This document shows, in pieces, positions 14,901 to 23,387 of a stretch of 45,159 bases of DNA. This DNA comes from an uncultured archaeon. Its GTDB lineage: Archaea > Nanobdellota > Nanobdellia > Pacearchaeales > GW2011-AR1. Within the stretch, counting starts at the first letter, position 1. Every line of letters begins with the position of its first letter. Below the pieces are notes generated by a model, which was not told the origin of the DNA, ran no database searches, and saw only the letters and a list, made by a program, of their open reading frames with translations. The stretch lies in contig CABMGE010000023.1 in the NCBI GenBank assembly GCA_902385625.1, positions 1 to 45,159 on the forward strand, given 5' to 3'. Made by a program: the position numbers and the translations under genes.

Positions 14901-16727
14901 ATGGATTCTCAAGAAAAACAACCACCTAAATCAAAGTATCATCCAGTAATAAACATAATTGTAACTGAGTGGAATTATCTGGGAAAAAGGAAAAAGAGAT
15001 TTATTTTCTATATCTTCTTATTCACAATTGCAGGACTTGTATCTCTTCTTACCCCTTATGTAATAGGATCAATATTTAATTCAATACAAAAGACAATAAG
15101 TTCAAAAGAAGAATTATATTCCTTATGCTTTAAAATTTCTTTACTTTTGATTATCACTATTTGTTTTTGGATGCTTCATGGAGTAGGTAGAGTTCTTGAA
15201 CAAGACACAGGATTTTTTGTGAAAAAAAATTATATTAATGACAAAATAAGAATAGTCTTGAAATTGCCCGTAAAATGGCATAAAGACACACACTCAGGAG
15301 ACACCATTGATAAGATTAACAGGGCATCAGGTTCGCTTGAAGATTTCTCAAGTAACTTTACATTTCAAATAGTATATGGTCTTGTAAACCTCTTTGGTTC
15401 AATAATAGTTTTATTTTTTATTGACTTGAAAATAGGATTATTTGCTCTTCTATTTTCCCTAGTAACTATCTTTATTATTTCAAGGGTTGACAAAAGATTA
15501 AATGTAAAATATCAAGAACTAAATAAATATAATAATAAAATATCAGCAGTAATTTTTGATTATATAAGTAATATAATAACTGTAGTTACATTAAGGCTTA
15601 AAAAAACAGTTTCTGAAGAAATAGATGAAAAACTTTCTGCAGGATACAATACTTACAAGGCAACAGTTTGGATAAACGAACTTAAATGGGCATTTGCAAG
15701 TGTTGCAATACAAGTCATGATTGTCTCAGTATTAATCTATAGATCTTATACTGAATTTACCTTAACAGGAGCGATACTAATAGGAACTCTTTATATGTTA
15801 TATGGATATTTAGATAATGTTGGAAACACATTTTTCAGGTTTGCTTCTCTTTATGGAGATATAATAAGATCTAATGCAAGAATTGTTGGAGCATATCCTC
15901 TTGATGAAGAATATGAAAAGCTAGGAGAAACAAGAACAAGTAATCTTCCAAAAAACTGGAAAGAAGTTAACTTCAAAAATATCTCATTTACCTATGATTC
16001 AAAAGGAAAAACCAATCATTTGGAAAACATAAATTTTAAATTTGAAAGAAAACAAAAAATAGCCCTGGTTGGAGAAAGCGGATCTGGAAAAAGCACTATT
16101 CTTTCGCTTATAAGAGGACTATATGATATTGAAAATGGAAGTATTTATTGCGATGGAGAGCCTCTGAGCGGAGGAGTAAGCAGCATAAAAGATAGTGTTA
16201 CACTAATTCCCCAAGAACCTGAAATTTTTAACAATACATTTAGGTATAATATAACTATGAATCTTCCAGCAGCAAAAGAAGAAGTGGACAAAGTAGTTTC
16301 AATGTCACAGCTTGCCCCCGTTTTAGAAAAATTACCTACTGGACTTGACACCAGTGTTATGGAAAAGGGAGTTTCCTTAAGCGGAGGAGAAAAACAAAGA
16401 CTCGCACTTGCAAGAGGCCTTCTTGCTGCAAGAAATAGTGATATAGTGCTTCTTGATGAACCAACAAGCAGTGTAGATAGTTTAAACGAGATAAAAATAC
16501 ATGAACAACTATTTACTGAATTTAAGAATAAAACAATTATTAGTTCAATTCACAGGCTTCATCTCCTGGATAAATTTGATTATATCTATCTTTTTTCAAG
16601 AGGGAAAATAGTTGGATATGGAACTTTTGAAGAAATAAAGAAAAATCCTTTGTTTGACAAGATGTGGAGAAGATACAACCAGGAAAAATTAATTGATAAA
16701 GAACTTGGAAAAAAAGATAAAAAGTAA
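14901..16727 (+). CDS. ABC exporter, fused membrane and ATPase domains
   Basis: A 608-residue half-transporter. Six transmembrane helices in the first ~320 residues (for example 33-53, 73-92, 158-176, 260-280) form an exporter-type membrane domain. The ATPase domain has Walker A G-E-S-G-S-G-K-S (391-398), a Q-loop P-Q-E-P-E, signature L-S-G-G-E-K-Q (from 493), Walker B I-V-L-L-D-E-P (about 515-521) and the H-loop histidine in S-S-I-H-R. It should act as a dimer. MsbA/lipid/drug-type export is the generic expectation; substrate is unknown. A multi-hairpin element follows its stop. Confidence 0.93.
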   Translation: MDSQEKQPPKSKYHPVINIIVTEWNYLGKRKKRFIFYIFLFTIAGLVSLLTPYVIGSIFNSIQKTISSKEELYSLCFKISLLLIITICFWMLHGVGRVLEQDTGFFVKKNYINDKIRIVLKLPVKWHKDTHSGDTIDKINRASGSLEDFSSNFTFQIVYGLVNLFGSIIVLFFIDLKIGLFALLFSLVTIFIISRVDKRLNVKYQELNKYNNKISAVIFDYISNIITVVTLRLKKTVSEEIDEKLSAGYNTYKATVWINELKWAFASVAIQVMIVSVLIYRSYTEFTLTGAILIGTLYMLYGYLDNVGNTFFRFASLYGDIIRSNARIVGAYPLDEEYEKLGETRTSNLPKNWKEVNFKNISFTYDSKGKTNHLENINFKFERKQKIALVGESGSGKSTILSLIRGLYDIENGSIYCDGEPLSGGVSSIKDSVTLIPQEPEIFNNTFRYNITMNLPAAKEEVDKVVSMSQLAPVLEKLPTGLDTSVMEKGVSLSGGEKQRLALARGLLAARNSDIVLLDEPTSSVDSLNEIKIHEQLFTEFKNKTIISSIHRLHLLDKFDYIYLFSRGKIVGYGTFEEIKKNPLFDKMWRRYNQEKLIDKELGKKDKK

Positions 16728-16765
16728 ATCTCTCCGCAAGTCCGTAGAAACTTTCAAAAAAAATA

Positions 16766-16869
16766 GCAATTTTTATATTGGGTAAATCAATCTAAAAATT
16801 GTTTTTAGCTTAATTCACTTAAGATAAAAACAACTATCTAGAACTAATTTATACCATTGGTATAAATTA
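16766..16869. repeat. Multi-hairpin intergenic element, copy 3
   Basis: Three hairpins: 16767-16801 (CAATTTTTATATTG / CAATCTAAAAATTG, loop GGTAAAT), 16799-16833 (TTGTTTTTAGCTTAA / TTAAGATAAAAACAA, loop TTCAC, one G-A mismatch) and 16845-16869 (perfect 11-bp arms TAATTTATACC / GGTATAAATTA, loop ATT). It lies between convergent genes and ends 3 bases before the minus-strand stop codon. Confidence 0.88.
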
Positions 16870-16872
16870 TTA

Positions 16873-17055
16873 TTAAAAGTTCTTCTTGCTAGTCATATAA
16901 GCAGAATATATTACAAGGCATATAATTACCATTAAGTCGATTATATTTTTATGACTCGAAATTATATTTGGATAAATAATTCCAATTAACAAAAAAACAA
17001 AAATTCCAAGCGCAATAAACCATAATATTTTTTTATCCATACCTGATAGTTTCAA
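16873..17055 (-). CDS. Small two-helix membrane protein
   Basis: A 60-residue protein with hydrophobic segments at about 9-28 and 37-53 and a short polar link. There is no signal or recognised motif, and the basic tail ends S-K-K-N-F. It stands alone on the minus strand, convergent with the ABC exporter. The exact start (ATG 17055) follows an AT-rich leader. Function is unknown. Confidence 0.6.
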   Translation of the reverse strand: MKLSGMDKKILWFIALGIFVFLLIGIIYPNIISSHKNIIDLMVIICLVIYSAYMTSKKNF

Positions 17056-17187
17056 ATTTACTTTATAAGATTTACGAATCTATTATTCTGTTAAAAGTTC
17101 GTTTTTGATAAATTTCATTTTTTTATTAATCCTATTATTCTTTTTAAGACAACTAGAGTATATAAATAAAAATTACTTGATAGTAAA

Positions 17188-17337
17188 ATGGAAAAAGTAA
17201 AATATTCTGTAGAAGGAGATAAAATCAAGATAAAAAAGTGCCCTTACTGCAAAGAAGATCTTATTGTAAAAATGGAAGACGGTTCTACAAAAGTTTTTAC
17301 CTGCAACAAATGCAAGTTTGAAGTTAAAAGTAAATAA
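17188..17337 (+). CDS. Small zinc-ribbon protein
   Basis: A 49-residue protein: a lysine-rich N-terminus, then C-P-Y-C (residues 18-21) and C-N-K-C (39-42). The two CxxC knuckles are 17 residues apart, a typical four-cysteine zinc ribbon. Such single-domain ribbons in archaea often bind nucleic acid or serve in larger complexes; the partner is unknown. TATA-like TATAAATAA lies about 20-28 bases upstream of the ATG. It is convergent with the gene at 17482, with a multi-hairpin element between them. Confidence 0.75.
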   Translation: MEKVKYSVEGDKIKIKKCPYCKEDLIVKMEDGSTKVFTCNKCKFEVKSK

Positions 17338-17411
17338 TAGGGAGAATTATAATTGATGTCTAGCATGAACTGATTTTTTATGGGATTAAAAATATGAAGT
17401 AAGAACCTTGA

Positions 17412-17484
17412 TTGTTTTTAGCTTAATTCATTTAAGATAAAAACAACTAACTATAACTAATTTATACTTAGAAAGTATAAATTA
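17412..17484. repeat. Multi-hairpin intergenic element, copy 4
   Basis: Main hairpin 17412-17446 (TTGTTTTTAGCTTAA / TTAAGATAAAAACAA, loop TTCAT, same G-A mismatch) and terminal hairpin 17458-17484 (perfect 12-bp arms TAATTTATACTT / AAGTATAAATTA, loop AGA). The last three bases are the stop codon of the minus-strand gene, so the element supplies that gene's stop. Confidence 0.88.
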
Positions 17485-17817
17485 ACTTTTATTCTTTAAT
17501 TGTTCTGTGAGTTTAAAACAAATCTTAGGATCATTTTCACATTTTCTAGCAAAAAGTTCATGCCCGCATTCATGTGAGGCAGTAGAGATACAATCATTAT
17601 AGTCCATATTCTTATCTACATTTATACAAACCCACTCTCCTGAACTGTCAATATTTTCTGCATAATTTATTGCATTGGAATAGTTATAATTACTAAACCA
17701 TAAACCTTCAATTTGCTTTTGATTAATTTGCACGCGATAAAGGTTATTACTTATCCACCCTAGGATAAATATCCCAATTATAGATATAATTAAAATAAAA
17801 ATGATTTGTCGATCCAT
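17482..17817 (-). CDS. Membrane-anchored mini-protein with an HEXXH-type motif
   Basis: A 111-residue protein: one N-terminal transmembrane helix (about 5-22), then an extracytoplasmic region with an H-E-C-G-H motif around residue 83. This fits the HEXXH zinc-protease signature, flanked by cysteines (C64, C76, C85, C93, C99) that could form disulfides. It is far smaller than known zincins and I see no downstream third zinc ligand, so protease activity is uncertain. It is convergent with the zinc-ribbon gene and divergent from the HtrA-like protease at 17906, which hints at envelope proteolysis. Confidence 0.68.
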   Translation of the reverse strand: MDRQIIFILIISIIGIFILGWISNNLYRVQINQKQIEGLWFSNYNYSNAINYAENIDSSGEWVCINVDKNMDYNDCISTASHECGHELFARKCENDPKICFKLTEQLKNKS

Positions 17818-17905
17818 GGATTTAATTTATTAAACAAAGAATATTAATTGAGGTTGTAAAAATAATACAACATAATATATTAAATTTCAGAAGAGTTTAT
17901 TTTTA

Positions 17906-18754
17906 ATGGAAAGAACTGTTTCTAGAAGAATATCTCTCACATTAACAATTGTAATAGTTATCTTAGTTTTGCAATTAGTGTTAGTGGTTTTAATTATAAA
18001 TAAATTAATTGAACCATCTCTTAGAGGAATATCCAAGACAGAATTAGAAGAAAAGATTTCTTCAAATAACGAATATATTACAAGTCTTGTAAATCAGATT
18101 AATAAAAATTTAAGTACAGTTAGTAAACACTTGCAAAAAGAGATAAACACAATCAAGGCAAATACAAGTTCAGACTTTACAGGAATAATCGAGCATTCAC
18201 TAAAAGGAATAGTGAGTATAAAAACAGACTCAGGTCAGGGAACAGGATTTGTAATAAGCCCTGATGGATATATTGTAACAAATGCTCATGTACTTAGCGA
18301 TACAACCTATGCAAATGCAATTACACCACAAAAACAAATTTTCCAAATGGAATTAATCGGCTATAATAATACTCTTGATATTGCACTTTTAAAAATTAAT
18401 CAAAGTTATGAAAATTATTTTAACTTTACATATACAAATAATGTAAAAGTTGGAGAGAAGGTAATTGCAATAGGAAATCCACTTGGACTAGGTTTCTCAG
18501 TCTCAGAAGGAATAGTTTCGGCAATTAATAGAAGAGGAGGAGAAAATTACCTTCCAGCTTATATTCAAACAGATGTCTCACTTAATCCAGGTAATTCAGG
18601 CGGACCATTAATTGGTTCAGATGGCAATGTAATTGGAATAAATAATTACAAGTTAAATGCAGAAAACATAGGCTTTGCGCTTGAAAGTGATTATATAAAA
18701 AATGAAATTAACAAAATTTCATTAGAAAAGTTAAACAAGACATTAATTAGTTAA
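17906..18754 (+). CDS. HtrA/DegP-like trypsin-fold serine protease
   Basis: A 282-residue membrane-anchored protease. An N-terminal helix (about 9-32) anchors it and a coiled segment (about 45-85) follows. The trypsin-like domain carries the triad: His in V-T-N-A-H-V, Asp in T-L-D-I-A-L-L-K and Ser in P-G-N-S-G-G-P-L. Flanking G-Q-G-T-G-F-V-I-S-P-D-G-Y and I-G-N-P-L-G are HtrA hallmarks. No PDZ domain follows; the protein ends soon after the protease domain, so it is the short HtrA form. It should degrade or sense misfolded envelope proteins outside the cell membrane. Confidence 0.92.
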   Translation: MERTVSRRISLTLTIVIVILVLQLVLVVLIINKLIEPSLRGISKTELEEKISSNNEYITSLVNQINKNLSTVSKHLQKEINTIKANTSSDFTGIIEHSLKGIVSIKTDSGQGTGFVISPDGYIVTNAHVLSDTTYANAITPQKQIFQMELIGYNNTLDIALLKINQSYENYFNFTYTNNVKVGEKVIAIGNPLGLGFSVSEGIVSAINRRGGENYLPAYIQTDVSLNPGNSGGPLIGSDGNVIGINNYKLNAENIGFALESDYIKNEINKISLEKLNKTLIS

Positions 18755-18768
18755 AGAATACAAGATAA

Positions 18769-18880
18769 TTTTTTACTTTGTAAAAAATGACTTAGTCCTT
18801 TTGAGGAGTTAGCAATTTAATCCTGGAGTAAATCTAGTATTAAATTGTTTTTAGATTAATTTCTTTAAAATGTCTCCTAT
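18769..18880. repeat. Multi-hairpin intergenic element, copy 5
   Basis: 18769-18787 (TTTTTTAC / GTAAAAAA), 18796-18807 (TCCT / AGGA; copy 1 has TTTCC / GGAAA), 18812-18848 (GCAATTTAATCCTGG / CTAGTATTAAATTGT, loop AGTAAAT identical to copy 1) and a degenerate 3' arm of the main hairpin after TTGTTTTTAGATTAA (18845-18859). It lies between convergent genes. Confidence 0.82.
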
Positions 18881-18890
18881 AATTCCAAAA

Positions 18891-19292
18891 TTATTGATAA
18901 TGATATATTACAGATCTTTTTTCGAGTTGTTTTCTTTGAACCTTGGGATCTTCACAAACAGCTATATCAGTTTTAAGTCCAGGATAATGAGATTTTCTAT
19001 ATTGCTCTGCTTCAATTAATTGTTTAGAAGACCATACAAGAATAACATTATCTGCATTGCCTTTGTATGCTTCATCTTTCTTTAATTTGTAAACATTTTC
19101 AAATCCATATTTCTTAACAGAATTTAAATCAAAATCAAGTCTATCTCTAATTGGAATTCCTTGTCCTGAAGAAAAAATTATTGAATTATTAATAATTGGA
19201 GCATCTCCAGCCCTTGCTTCAAGACTGCTTTTTTCAGAAGCAAAAATTGCAGTAGCAAGTCCAAGTGTTGCAATTGCTTTTTTAAATTCCAT
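18891..19292 (-). CDS. Predicted secreted protein, unknown
   Basis: About 133 residues from ATG 19292. An N-terminal hydrophobic stretch (A-I-A-T-L-G-L-A-T-A-I-F-A) looks like a signal peptide or anchor. The mature part is mixed alpha/beta, with V-I-L-V-W-S-S-K-Q-L-I-E-A-E-Q-Y-R near the middle and no recognised catalytic motif. The start at 19292 is preferred over ATG 19307 because a TTTAAAAA box then sits about 25 bases upstream, as in leaderless genes. It is convergent with the HtrA gene. Function is unknown. Confidence 0.65.
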   Translation of the reverse strand: MEFKKAIATLGLATAIFASEKSSLEARAGDAPIINNSIIFSSGQGIPIRDRLDFDLNSVKKYGFENVYKLKKDEAYKGNADNVILVWSSKQLIEAEQYRKSHYPGLKTDIAVCEDPKVQRKQLEKRSVIYHYQ

Positions 19293-19404
19293 AATTTTAA
19301 GAATCATAATGCATTTTTAAATCTTACTTTTAAGTATTTTTCAATTAAATTTATAAGGTTTAAATTAATTATATTCAGGTAGGGAAAAATAAAAGGAGGT
19401 AAAA

Positions 19405-19641
19405 ATGGATAAAAAAATTAGTAAAAAATATTTATTTAAGCGTGGTCGTGAAAAAGCTGATTGCAATTGCCACCATCATGGAGCATGTGGGGGTGCTGTT
19501 TACGGCCTTGGTTTTATTGGTGCAGCAATTTATTACATATCAACTGCAGCAGGTTTCTGGATGGGAGTTTTAGGCGTATTAAAAGCATTAGTTTGGCCTG
19601 CATTTTTAGTGTATGCATTGTTAAAATCTTTAGGAATGTAA
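19405..19641 (+). CDS. Cys/His-rich small membrane protein
   Basis: A 78-residue protein. Its basic N-terminus holds C-N-C-H-H-H-G-A-C (residues 20-28), a possible metal-binding cluster. It is followed by a glycine-rich first helix (about 29-49) and a second helix (about 52-75). A strong ribosome-binding site, AAAAGGAGGT, lies just before the ATG. It is the first of several small membrane proteins in this accessory stretch. A metal- or heme-related role is possible but unproven. Confidence 0.72.
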   Translation: MDKKISKKYLFKRGREKADCNCHHHGACGGAVYGLGFIGAAIYYISTAAGFWMGVLGVLKALVWPAFLVYALLKSLGM

Positions 19642-19663
19642 AACCCGAGTTCAAAATAAAAAA

Positions 19664-19879
19664 ATGAATACAAAAAATCAGATTTTATTTTCAAAGGTAT
19701 TTACATATACCCTGTTAGAAGTAGGAATTGTTTTTTGTTCAGTAGTACTCGCATTAAAAGCAGTTAGTTCAAATAGCCTATTTCAAAATCCTCTTGTAGT
19801 AATTATCCTCCTAATCATATTTATTGCCTTCAAAATATTTATCAGTGAAGGAAAAGTATTTGAAAATATTGCTAAATAA
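19664..19879 (+). CDS. Two-helix membrane protein
   Basis: A 71-residue protein with hydrophobic segments at about 10-30 and 40-58. No motif is recognised. It starts 22 bases after the Cys/His-rich membrane gene on the same strand, so the two may be co-transcribed. It is followed by a transposon-end-like sequence. Function is unknown. Confidence 0.6.
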   Translation: MNTKNQILFSKVFTYTLLEVGIVFCSVVLALKAVSSNSLFQNPLVVIILLIIFIAFKIFISEGKVFENIAK

Positions 19880-19887
19880 TAAACGCC

Positions 19888-19955
19888 AGACGGATTTAAC
19901 AAAGTCTCAAAAGTGCCTTTTTGTCCCAAAAGTAAAATTATTGTCCCGAAAATAC
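19888..19955. repeat. Transposon-end-like iterated motif, first copy
   Basis: GCCAGACGG, then TTTAACAAAGTCTCAAAA, then TTTGTCCCAAAAG and TTGTCCCGAAAA: spaced GTCYCRAAA units like those at 20.36, 22.03 and (inverted) 23.95-24.01 kb. It looks like an orphan or decayed mobile-element end. Confidence 0.5.
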
Positions 19956-20012
19956 GCAGGTAAGATTTAAATCCTCTAAGTAACTAGTTATTTTATAAAA
20001 AGAGGGTATAGA

Positions 20013-20333
20013 ATGAAAAGAAATAATAAAAGAATTTTATTTTGGGCAATAATCATTATTATTTTATTATTGGGACTAGCTTACGCAGTTAATACTGGAT
20101 ATATAAAATTCTCAATTCCACAAAAAAATAATGGAATACCTCCTTTAAATTCTATTACAATACAAAACCCATTGGCGGTTACATGTTCAGAGTATAACAA
20201 TATGGATAGACAAATTGGCGGAGAACAAGATACTAAAAAACAAACATGTTTGGCTTTATGTCAAAACTCTAATAAGAATTATTATTCTTATAGTTGTGAT
20301 AACAACGATCATTTAAATTGTATTTGTGTTTAA
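20013..20333 (+). CDS. Membrane-anchored cysteine-rich small protein
   Basis: A 106-residue protein: a basic start (K-R-N-N-K-R), one transmembrane helix (about 9-27), then an exported region whose last 55 residues carry six cysteines (C-S-E...C-L-A-L-C...S-C-D...C-I-C). This suggests a disulfide-stabilised mini-domain outside the cell. A purine-rich GAGGG site precedes the ATG. I recognise no family. It is flanked on both sides by transposon-end-like sequences, so it may be cargo. Confidence 0.65.
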   Translation: MKRNNKRILFWAIIIIILLLGLAYAVNTGYIKFSIPQKNNGIPPLNSITIQNPLAVTCSEYNNMDRQIGGEQDTKKQTCLALCQNSNKNYYSYSCDNNDHLNCICV

Positions 20334-20359
20334 GATAAAATCAATTTATGTGCAAAGCT

Positions 20360-20396
20360 TAGCAAATTTAACACAGTCCCAAAAGAAATGTCTTTA
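20360..20396. repeat. Transposon-end-like motif, second copy
   Basis: TTTAACACAGTCCCAAAAG followed by ATGTCTTTAAATC matches the end motif at 22.03 kb (TTAACACAGTCCATAAAG). Same orientation as the 19.9-kb copy. Confidence 0.5.
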
Positions 20397-20419
20397 AATC
20401 CTACTATATTATTAAAATT

Positions 20420-21052
20420 ATGTTAAAGACAATTTATGAAAGTTTTATAATAGTCATCTTTATTATTTTTATATTAATTTCTTTTAACTGGATTAAGACA
20501 AATGGATTTAATGATCCAATTAGTATAACTGCTCTGGCAACTGTGATCTATGCCATTTTCACATTTTTTATGTTTTGGAATATGAAAACTAATGCTGAAA
20601 ATCAGTTTAAGCCAATATTAAAAGTAAGTTTTAATGATAATTTACACTTAAATCTCACCAATTTAACAAAAAATAATCCTGTAGCTAATTTAAAGATTAG
20701 AGCTAGAGGAATATACCCCGTTAGAATTGAGGGTAATAATAAGTTTTCTGTTTTAATGAGTAAAATTTTTACAAGAGCTTGGAATGTTATACCTGATTAT
20801 CCATTCAGTTTAAAAAAAGATATTGAATTTATGGAACATGGATATTCATTTGATTTATCTGAAATTAGAAATGAGAATATAGAAAAAAAAGTCAAAAAAC
20901 TTTATTATAGTAAAAAAATTAAAGATATGAATTATGTTTTCAAAATATTGTTGTTTTTATCTTATGAATCTATTTCTGAAATAAAATATGAATTAAGAAA
21001 GAATTATATTGTAAGAGTAGAAAATAATAAAATAAACATAGCAGAGATCTAA
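20420..21052 (+). CDS. Membrane protein with a soluble C-terminal domain, unknown
   Basis: A 210-residue protein with two N-terminal transmembrane helices (about 6-25 and 35-55). A mainly beta soluble domain of about 140 residues follows, with I-R-A-R-G-I-Y-P-V-R-I near residue 92 and F-M-E-H-G-Y near 135. I do not recognise it. The layout resembles membrane-tethered sensor proteins of defence or stress loci, but that is only a shape argument. It is followed at once by a decayed transposase fragment on the other strand. Confidence 0.62.
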   Translation: MLKTIYESFIIVIFIIFILISFNWIKTNGFNDPISITALATVIYAIFTFFMFWNMKTNAENQFKPILKVSFNDNLHLNLTNLTKNNPVANLKIRARGIYPVRIEGNNKFSVLMSKIFTRAWNVIPDYPFSLKKDIEFMEHGYSFDLSEIRNENIEKKVKKLYYSKKIKDMNYVFKILLFLSYESISEIKYELRKNYIVRVENNKINIAEI

Positions 21053-21062
21053 AAACACCTTC

Positions 21063-21145
21063 CAATAACCGTCATTATAAACAAAAGTTTTAAGCAATAA
21101 CTCATTCTCCCTTGATTCAGGTTTCCTTAATCTCAGATAATTATT
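21063..21145 (-). pseudogene. Decayed transposase C-terminal fragment (second relic)
   Basis: Minus-strand translation gives N-Y-L-R-L-R-K-P-E-S-R-E-N-E-L-L-L-K, then V-Y-N. It matches the relic at 23388-23681 (N-Y-L-R-S-R-K-P-E-S-R-E-N-E-L-L-L-K-A-L-V-Y-N) almost base for base over about 80 bases. A small deletion after V-Y-N destroys the frame. The motif is the DDE-transposase C-terminal region. Confidence 0.75.
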
Positions 21146-21182
21146 TGCAAAAACATATATAGCAATTGCGCCTAAATAAATT

Positions 21183-21536
21183 ATGGTAAATAAAGAGGAA
21201 TTGGAAAGATGGAAAAAACTAATTGAAGAAGATAAAGAAGCCCTGGATCAGATAAATTCTGAAACTACTTTTTTCAAAGGAATAATCCTAGGAATAGTAA
21301 TAGGACTCTGTGGAAACTTGATAATAGCGATATTGTACCAAGAATTAATTATTAAATTATCTTTCGGATGGAAAATTCTTATTCTTCTGGCACTTATATT
21401 TATTTTAGGAGTAATATTTTATTTTTCAGGATATACAATTTTAATCAATAAAAAATCAAAAGATATTTTTAGAAAACAAAAAGAAACAAAGGAAAAATGG
21501 TTAGAAGAAGATAAAAAACTAATAGGAATAGCATAA
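21183..21536 (+). CDS. Two-helix membrane protein with charged ends
   Basis: A 117-residue protein: a charged, probably coiled N-terminus (residues 1-25), two transmembrane helices (about 30-50 and 57-82) and a charged C-terminal helix rich in K and E. No motif is recognised. It lies between the two transposase relics, so it may belong to accessory DNA. Function is unknown. Confidence 0.6.
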   Translation: MVNKEELERWKKLIEEDKEALDQINSETTFFKGIILGIVIGLCGNLIIAILYQELIIKLSFGWKILILLALIFILGVIFYFSGYTILINKKSKDIFRKQKETKEKWLEEDKKLIGIA

Positions 21537-21634
21537 CAAATGGTTTTATGTACACGCAAAAGTTTTGCTTTTTTTAAATAATTCAAAAGGATTATATATT
21601 ACCAACCTGCTCAATTACTTAGATTCAATTAAAC

Positions 21635-21979
21635 ATGAACAAAATAGACCTCTATCAAACAATTCTTATCTCTTTTATAGTGGCTTTTGTAGTTGAAGTA
21701 ATCTCTTGGATTAGGTCTAGTTATATAGCATACATAAATTTTGTTTACAAAGATGAATTACTAGCAATAGGTTCATGGTTTCCATTTTTATTTCTATTTG
21801 GAAGTATTCTTATATTAATAATAACTTATTTCCCACAGTTACTTGGAATAGAAAACTTTGATCAGAAATTTATTAAAGATCTAAGGAAATTAGGATTTTG
21901 GATTGGCATTGGAAGTATTATCATTATAATTGTAGATCATATTCTAATTACTTATCACATTTCGCACCTAATCAAATAA
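21635..21979 (+). CDS. Three-helix membrane protein
   Basis: A 114-residue protein with hydrophobic segments at about 9-28, 45-66 and 86-107. An amphipathic K/D/R-rich loop lies between segments two and three. No motif is recognised. It is followed 50 bases later by the inverted-repeat end of the ATPase segment. Function is unknown. Confidence 0.6.
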   Translation: MNKIDLYQTILISFIVAFVVEVISWIRSSYIAYINFVYKDELLAIGSWFPFLFLFGSILILIITYFPQLLGIENFDQKFIKDLRKLGFWIGIGSIIIIIVDHILITYHISHLIK

Positions 21980-22026
21980 TATTGGCCTATTTTTTATTTA
22001 TATACAAACCAAGCCAGATTGGCCAA

Positions 22027-22086
22027 ATTAACACAGTCCATAAAGGAGGTTTTTGTCCATAAATGATTAAAAATGTCTATAAAAGA
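22027..22086 (+). repeat. Left inverted repeat of the ATPase segment
   Basis: Three spaced units of the form GTCYATAAA (in TTAACACAGTCCATAAA, TTTTGTCCATAAA and ATGTCTATAAAA), mirrored by the right end at 23946-24013. The ATPase stop codon lies directly inside it. Confidence 0.68.
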
Positions 22087-22087
22087 A

Positions 22088-23365
22088 TCATTCTGATTTT
22101 TGTTCTTCTTCATTCCAATCAAATGATTCTTCACTAAACTTTCTATAAAATAAAAATTCTCTATCAGTTAAAGATAAAGACTTTAAACTTCTATTATAAG
22201 ATACTAATAAAGGAGTTATATCTCTACTTGCTTGTAATCTTTCAATTCTATCTAATGCTTGAGTTAAATCAGTTTGTCTTATAGTATTTGGAGATAATTC
22301 TTGTATCTCTGTAAGTAATTCCGAAGTAGGCATACCAAAAATAAGTTTTTCATCAGATAACTTTGTGGCTAATGCTTTGAAGATATAATAATAGATTTTT
22401 AATTGAGTTTCAGATTTAAAACCTCTACTGAATACTTCAAATATTTTTAGGTATCTTTGACCAACATCTTTTATTATTTTTGCTCTTGCTTTTTCTAAAA
22501 TATTTAAATCACATATACTAAAAATTTTATCTTGACATTCATAAATTCCATTCTCTTGACAAATTTGTTCAGACAAACGTTGAAATATTCCAACATTTTC
22601 AAAAGAAGAATCAAGCATATCTTTTTTAATATTTTCAGAAAACTTTATATTTAGAATATTTTCTCCTCTTTGTAGTAGCTCTTCCAATTCTGGATTAAAC
22701 CATACTAAATTTATTTCTTCTATTCTACCAGTTAAATCTCCATTATAATAAGTTAAGAGATTTTGTTCTGACCATATACCAATTATTATAACATAAACTC
22801 CTAATTCATATAATGCCTTTAAACTAAATGCAACCTGTCTTCGTATATCTTCATTTAAATAGTGAAAATCTTCTATAACTAATCTTTTATTTTTTTCAAT
22901 AAGATTTTTAGCTAAAAACCTTAAATCTTCATCATATCCGCTAGGAGATATATAATTATCTGTTGAATTGTTTTCATTTGAATTAAAACCTTCTTCTTTG
23001 TAATCTCCTTTTAATATAACAAAATTACTACCTAAGTTTCCAGACTTATTTTCTCCAGACAAAGTTTTATTTGATATTTCATGTGAACTTGGCATTTTTA
23101 CATTTAAATTTCTAAATGCTGTTGCCCAAATATCTTTAGTAGAGGTCATTAATGGCTGACATTGAACTATTATAGAATTATCTTCTGTTAAAATCTTTTT
23201 TCTTAGGCATGATTTTCCTTGTTTTGATGCACCATGAATTACAATATGTCTTTGAGTTTTTAATAAATAACCTAGTTTCTTATCTAATCCAGACCTATCC
23301 ACATAAGTATATTTAGGAATCTCCCTACTTATTCCAAAAACATCTTGTAGTTGTATTTTTTCCAT
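22088..23365 (-). CDS. P-loop ATPase (AAA/STAND-like), orphan
   Basis: A 425-residue soluble protein from ATG 23365. Upstream in-frame codons run into the transposase relic and are rejected as coding. Walker A is G-A-S-K-Q-G-K-S (45-52). The Walker B strand reads R-L-V-I-E-D-F-H (about residue 168-175), and I-I-I-G-I-W-S is a possible sensor-1 strand. The C-terminal 150 residues are helical and may include a winged helix. The order resembles archaeal AAA/STAND NTPases, which are common in mobile and defence loci. It sits alone between inverted repeats; partner and activity are unknown. Confidence 0.82.
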   Translation of the reverse strand: MEKIQLQDVFGISREIPKYTYVDRSGLDKKLGYLLKTQRHIVIHGASKQGKSCLRKKILTEDNSIIVQCQPLMTSTKDIWATAFRNLNVKMPSSHEISNKTLSGENKSGNLGSNFVILKGDYKEEGFNSNENNSTDNYISPSGYDEDLRFLAKNLIEKNKRLVIEDFHYLNEDIRRQVAFSLKALYELGVYVIIIGIWSEQNLLTYYNGDLTGRIEEINLVWFNPELEELLQRGENILNIKFSENIKKDMLDSSFENVGIFQRLSEQICQENGIYECQDKIFSICDLNILEKARAKIIKDVGQRYLKIFEVFSRGFKSETQLKIYYYIFKALATKLSDEKLIFGMPTSELLTEIQELSPNTIRQTDLTQALDRIERLQASRDITPLLVSYNRSLKSLSLTDREFLFYRKFSEESFDWNEEEQKSE

Positions 23366-23387
23366 AGAATTTAGAAACATTAAAGGT

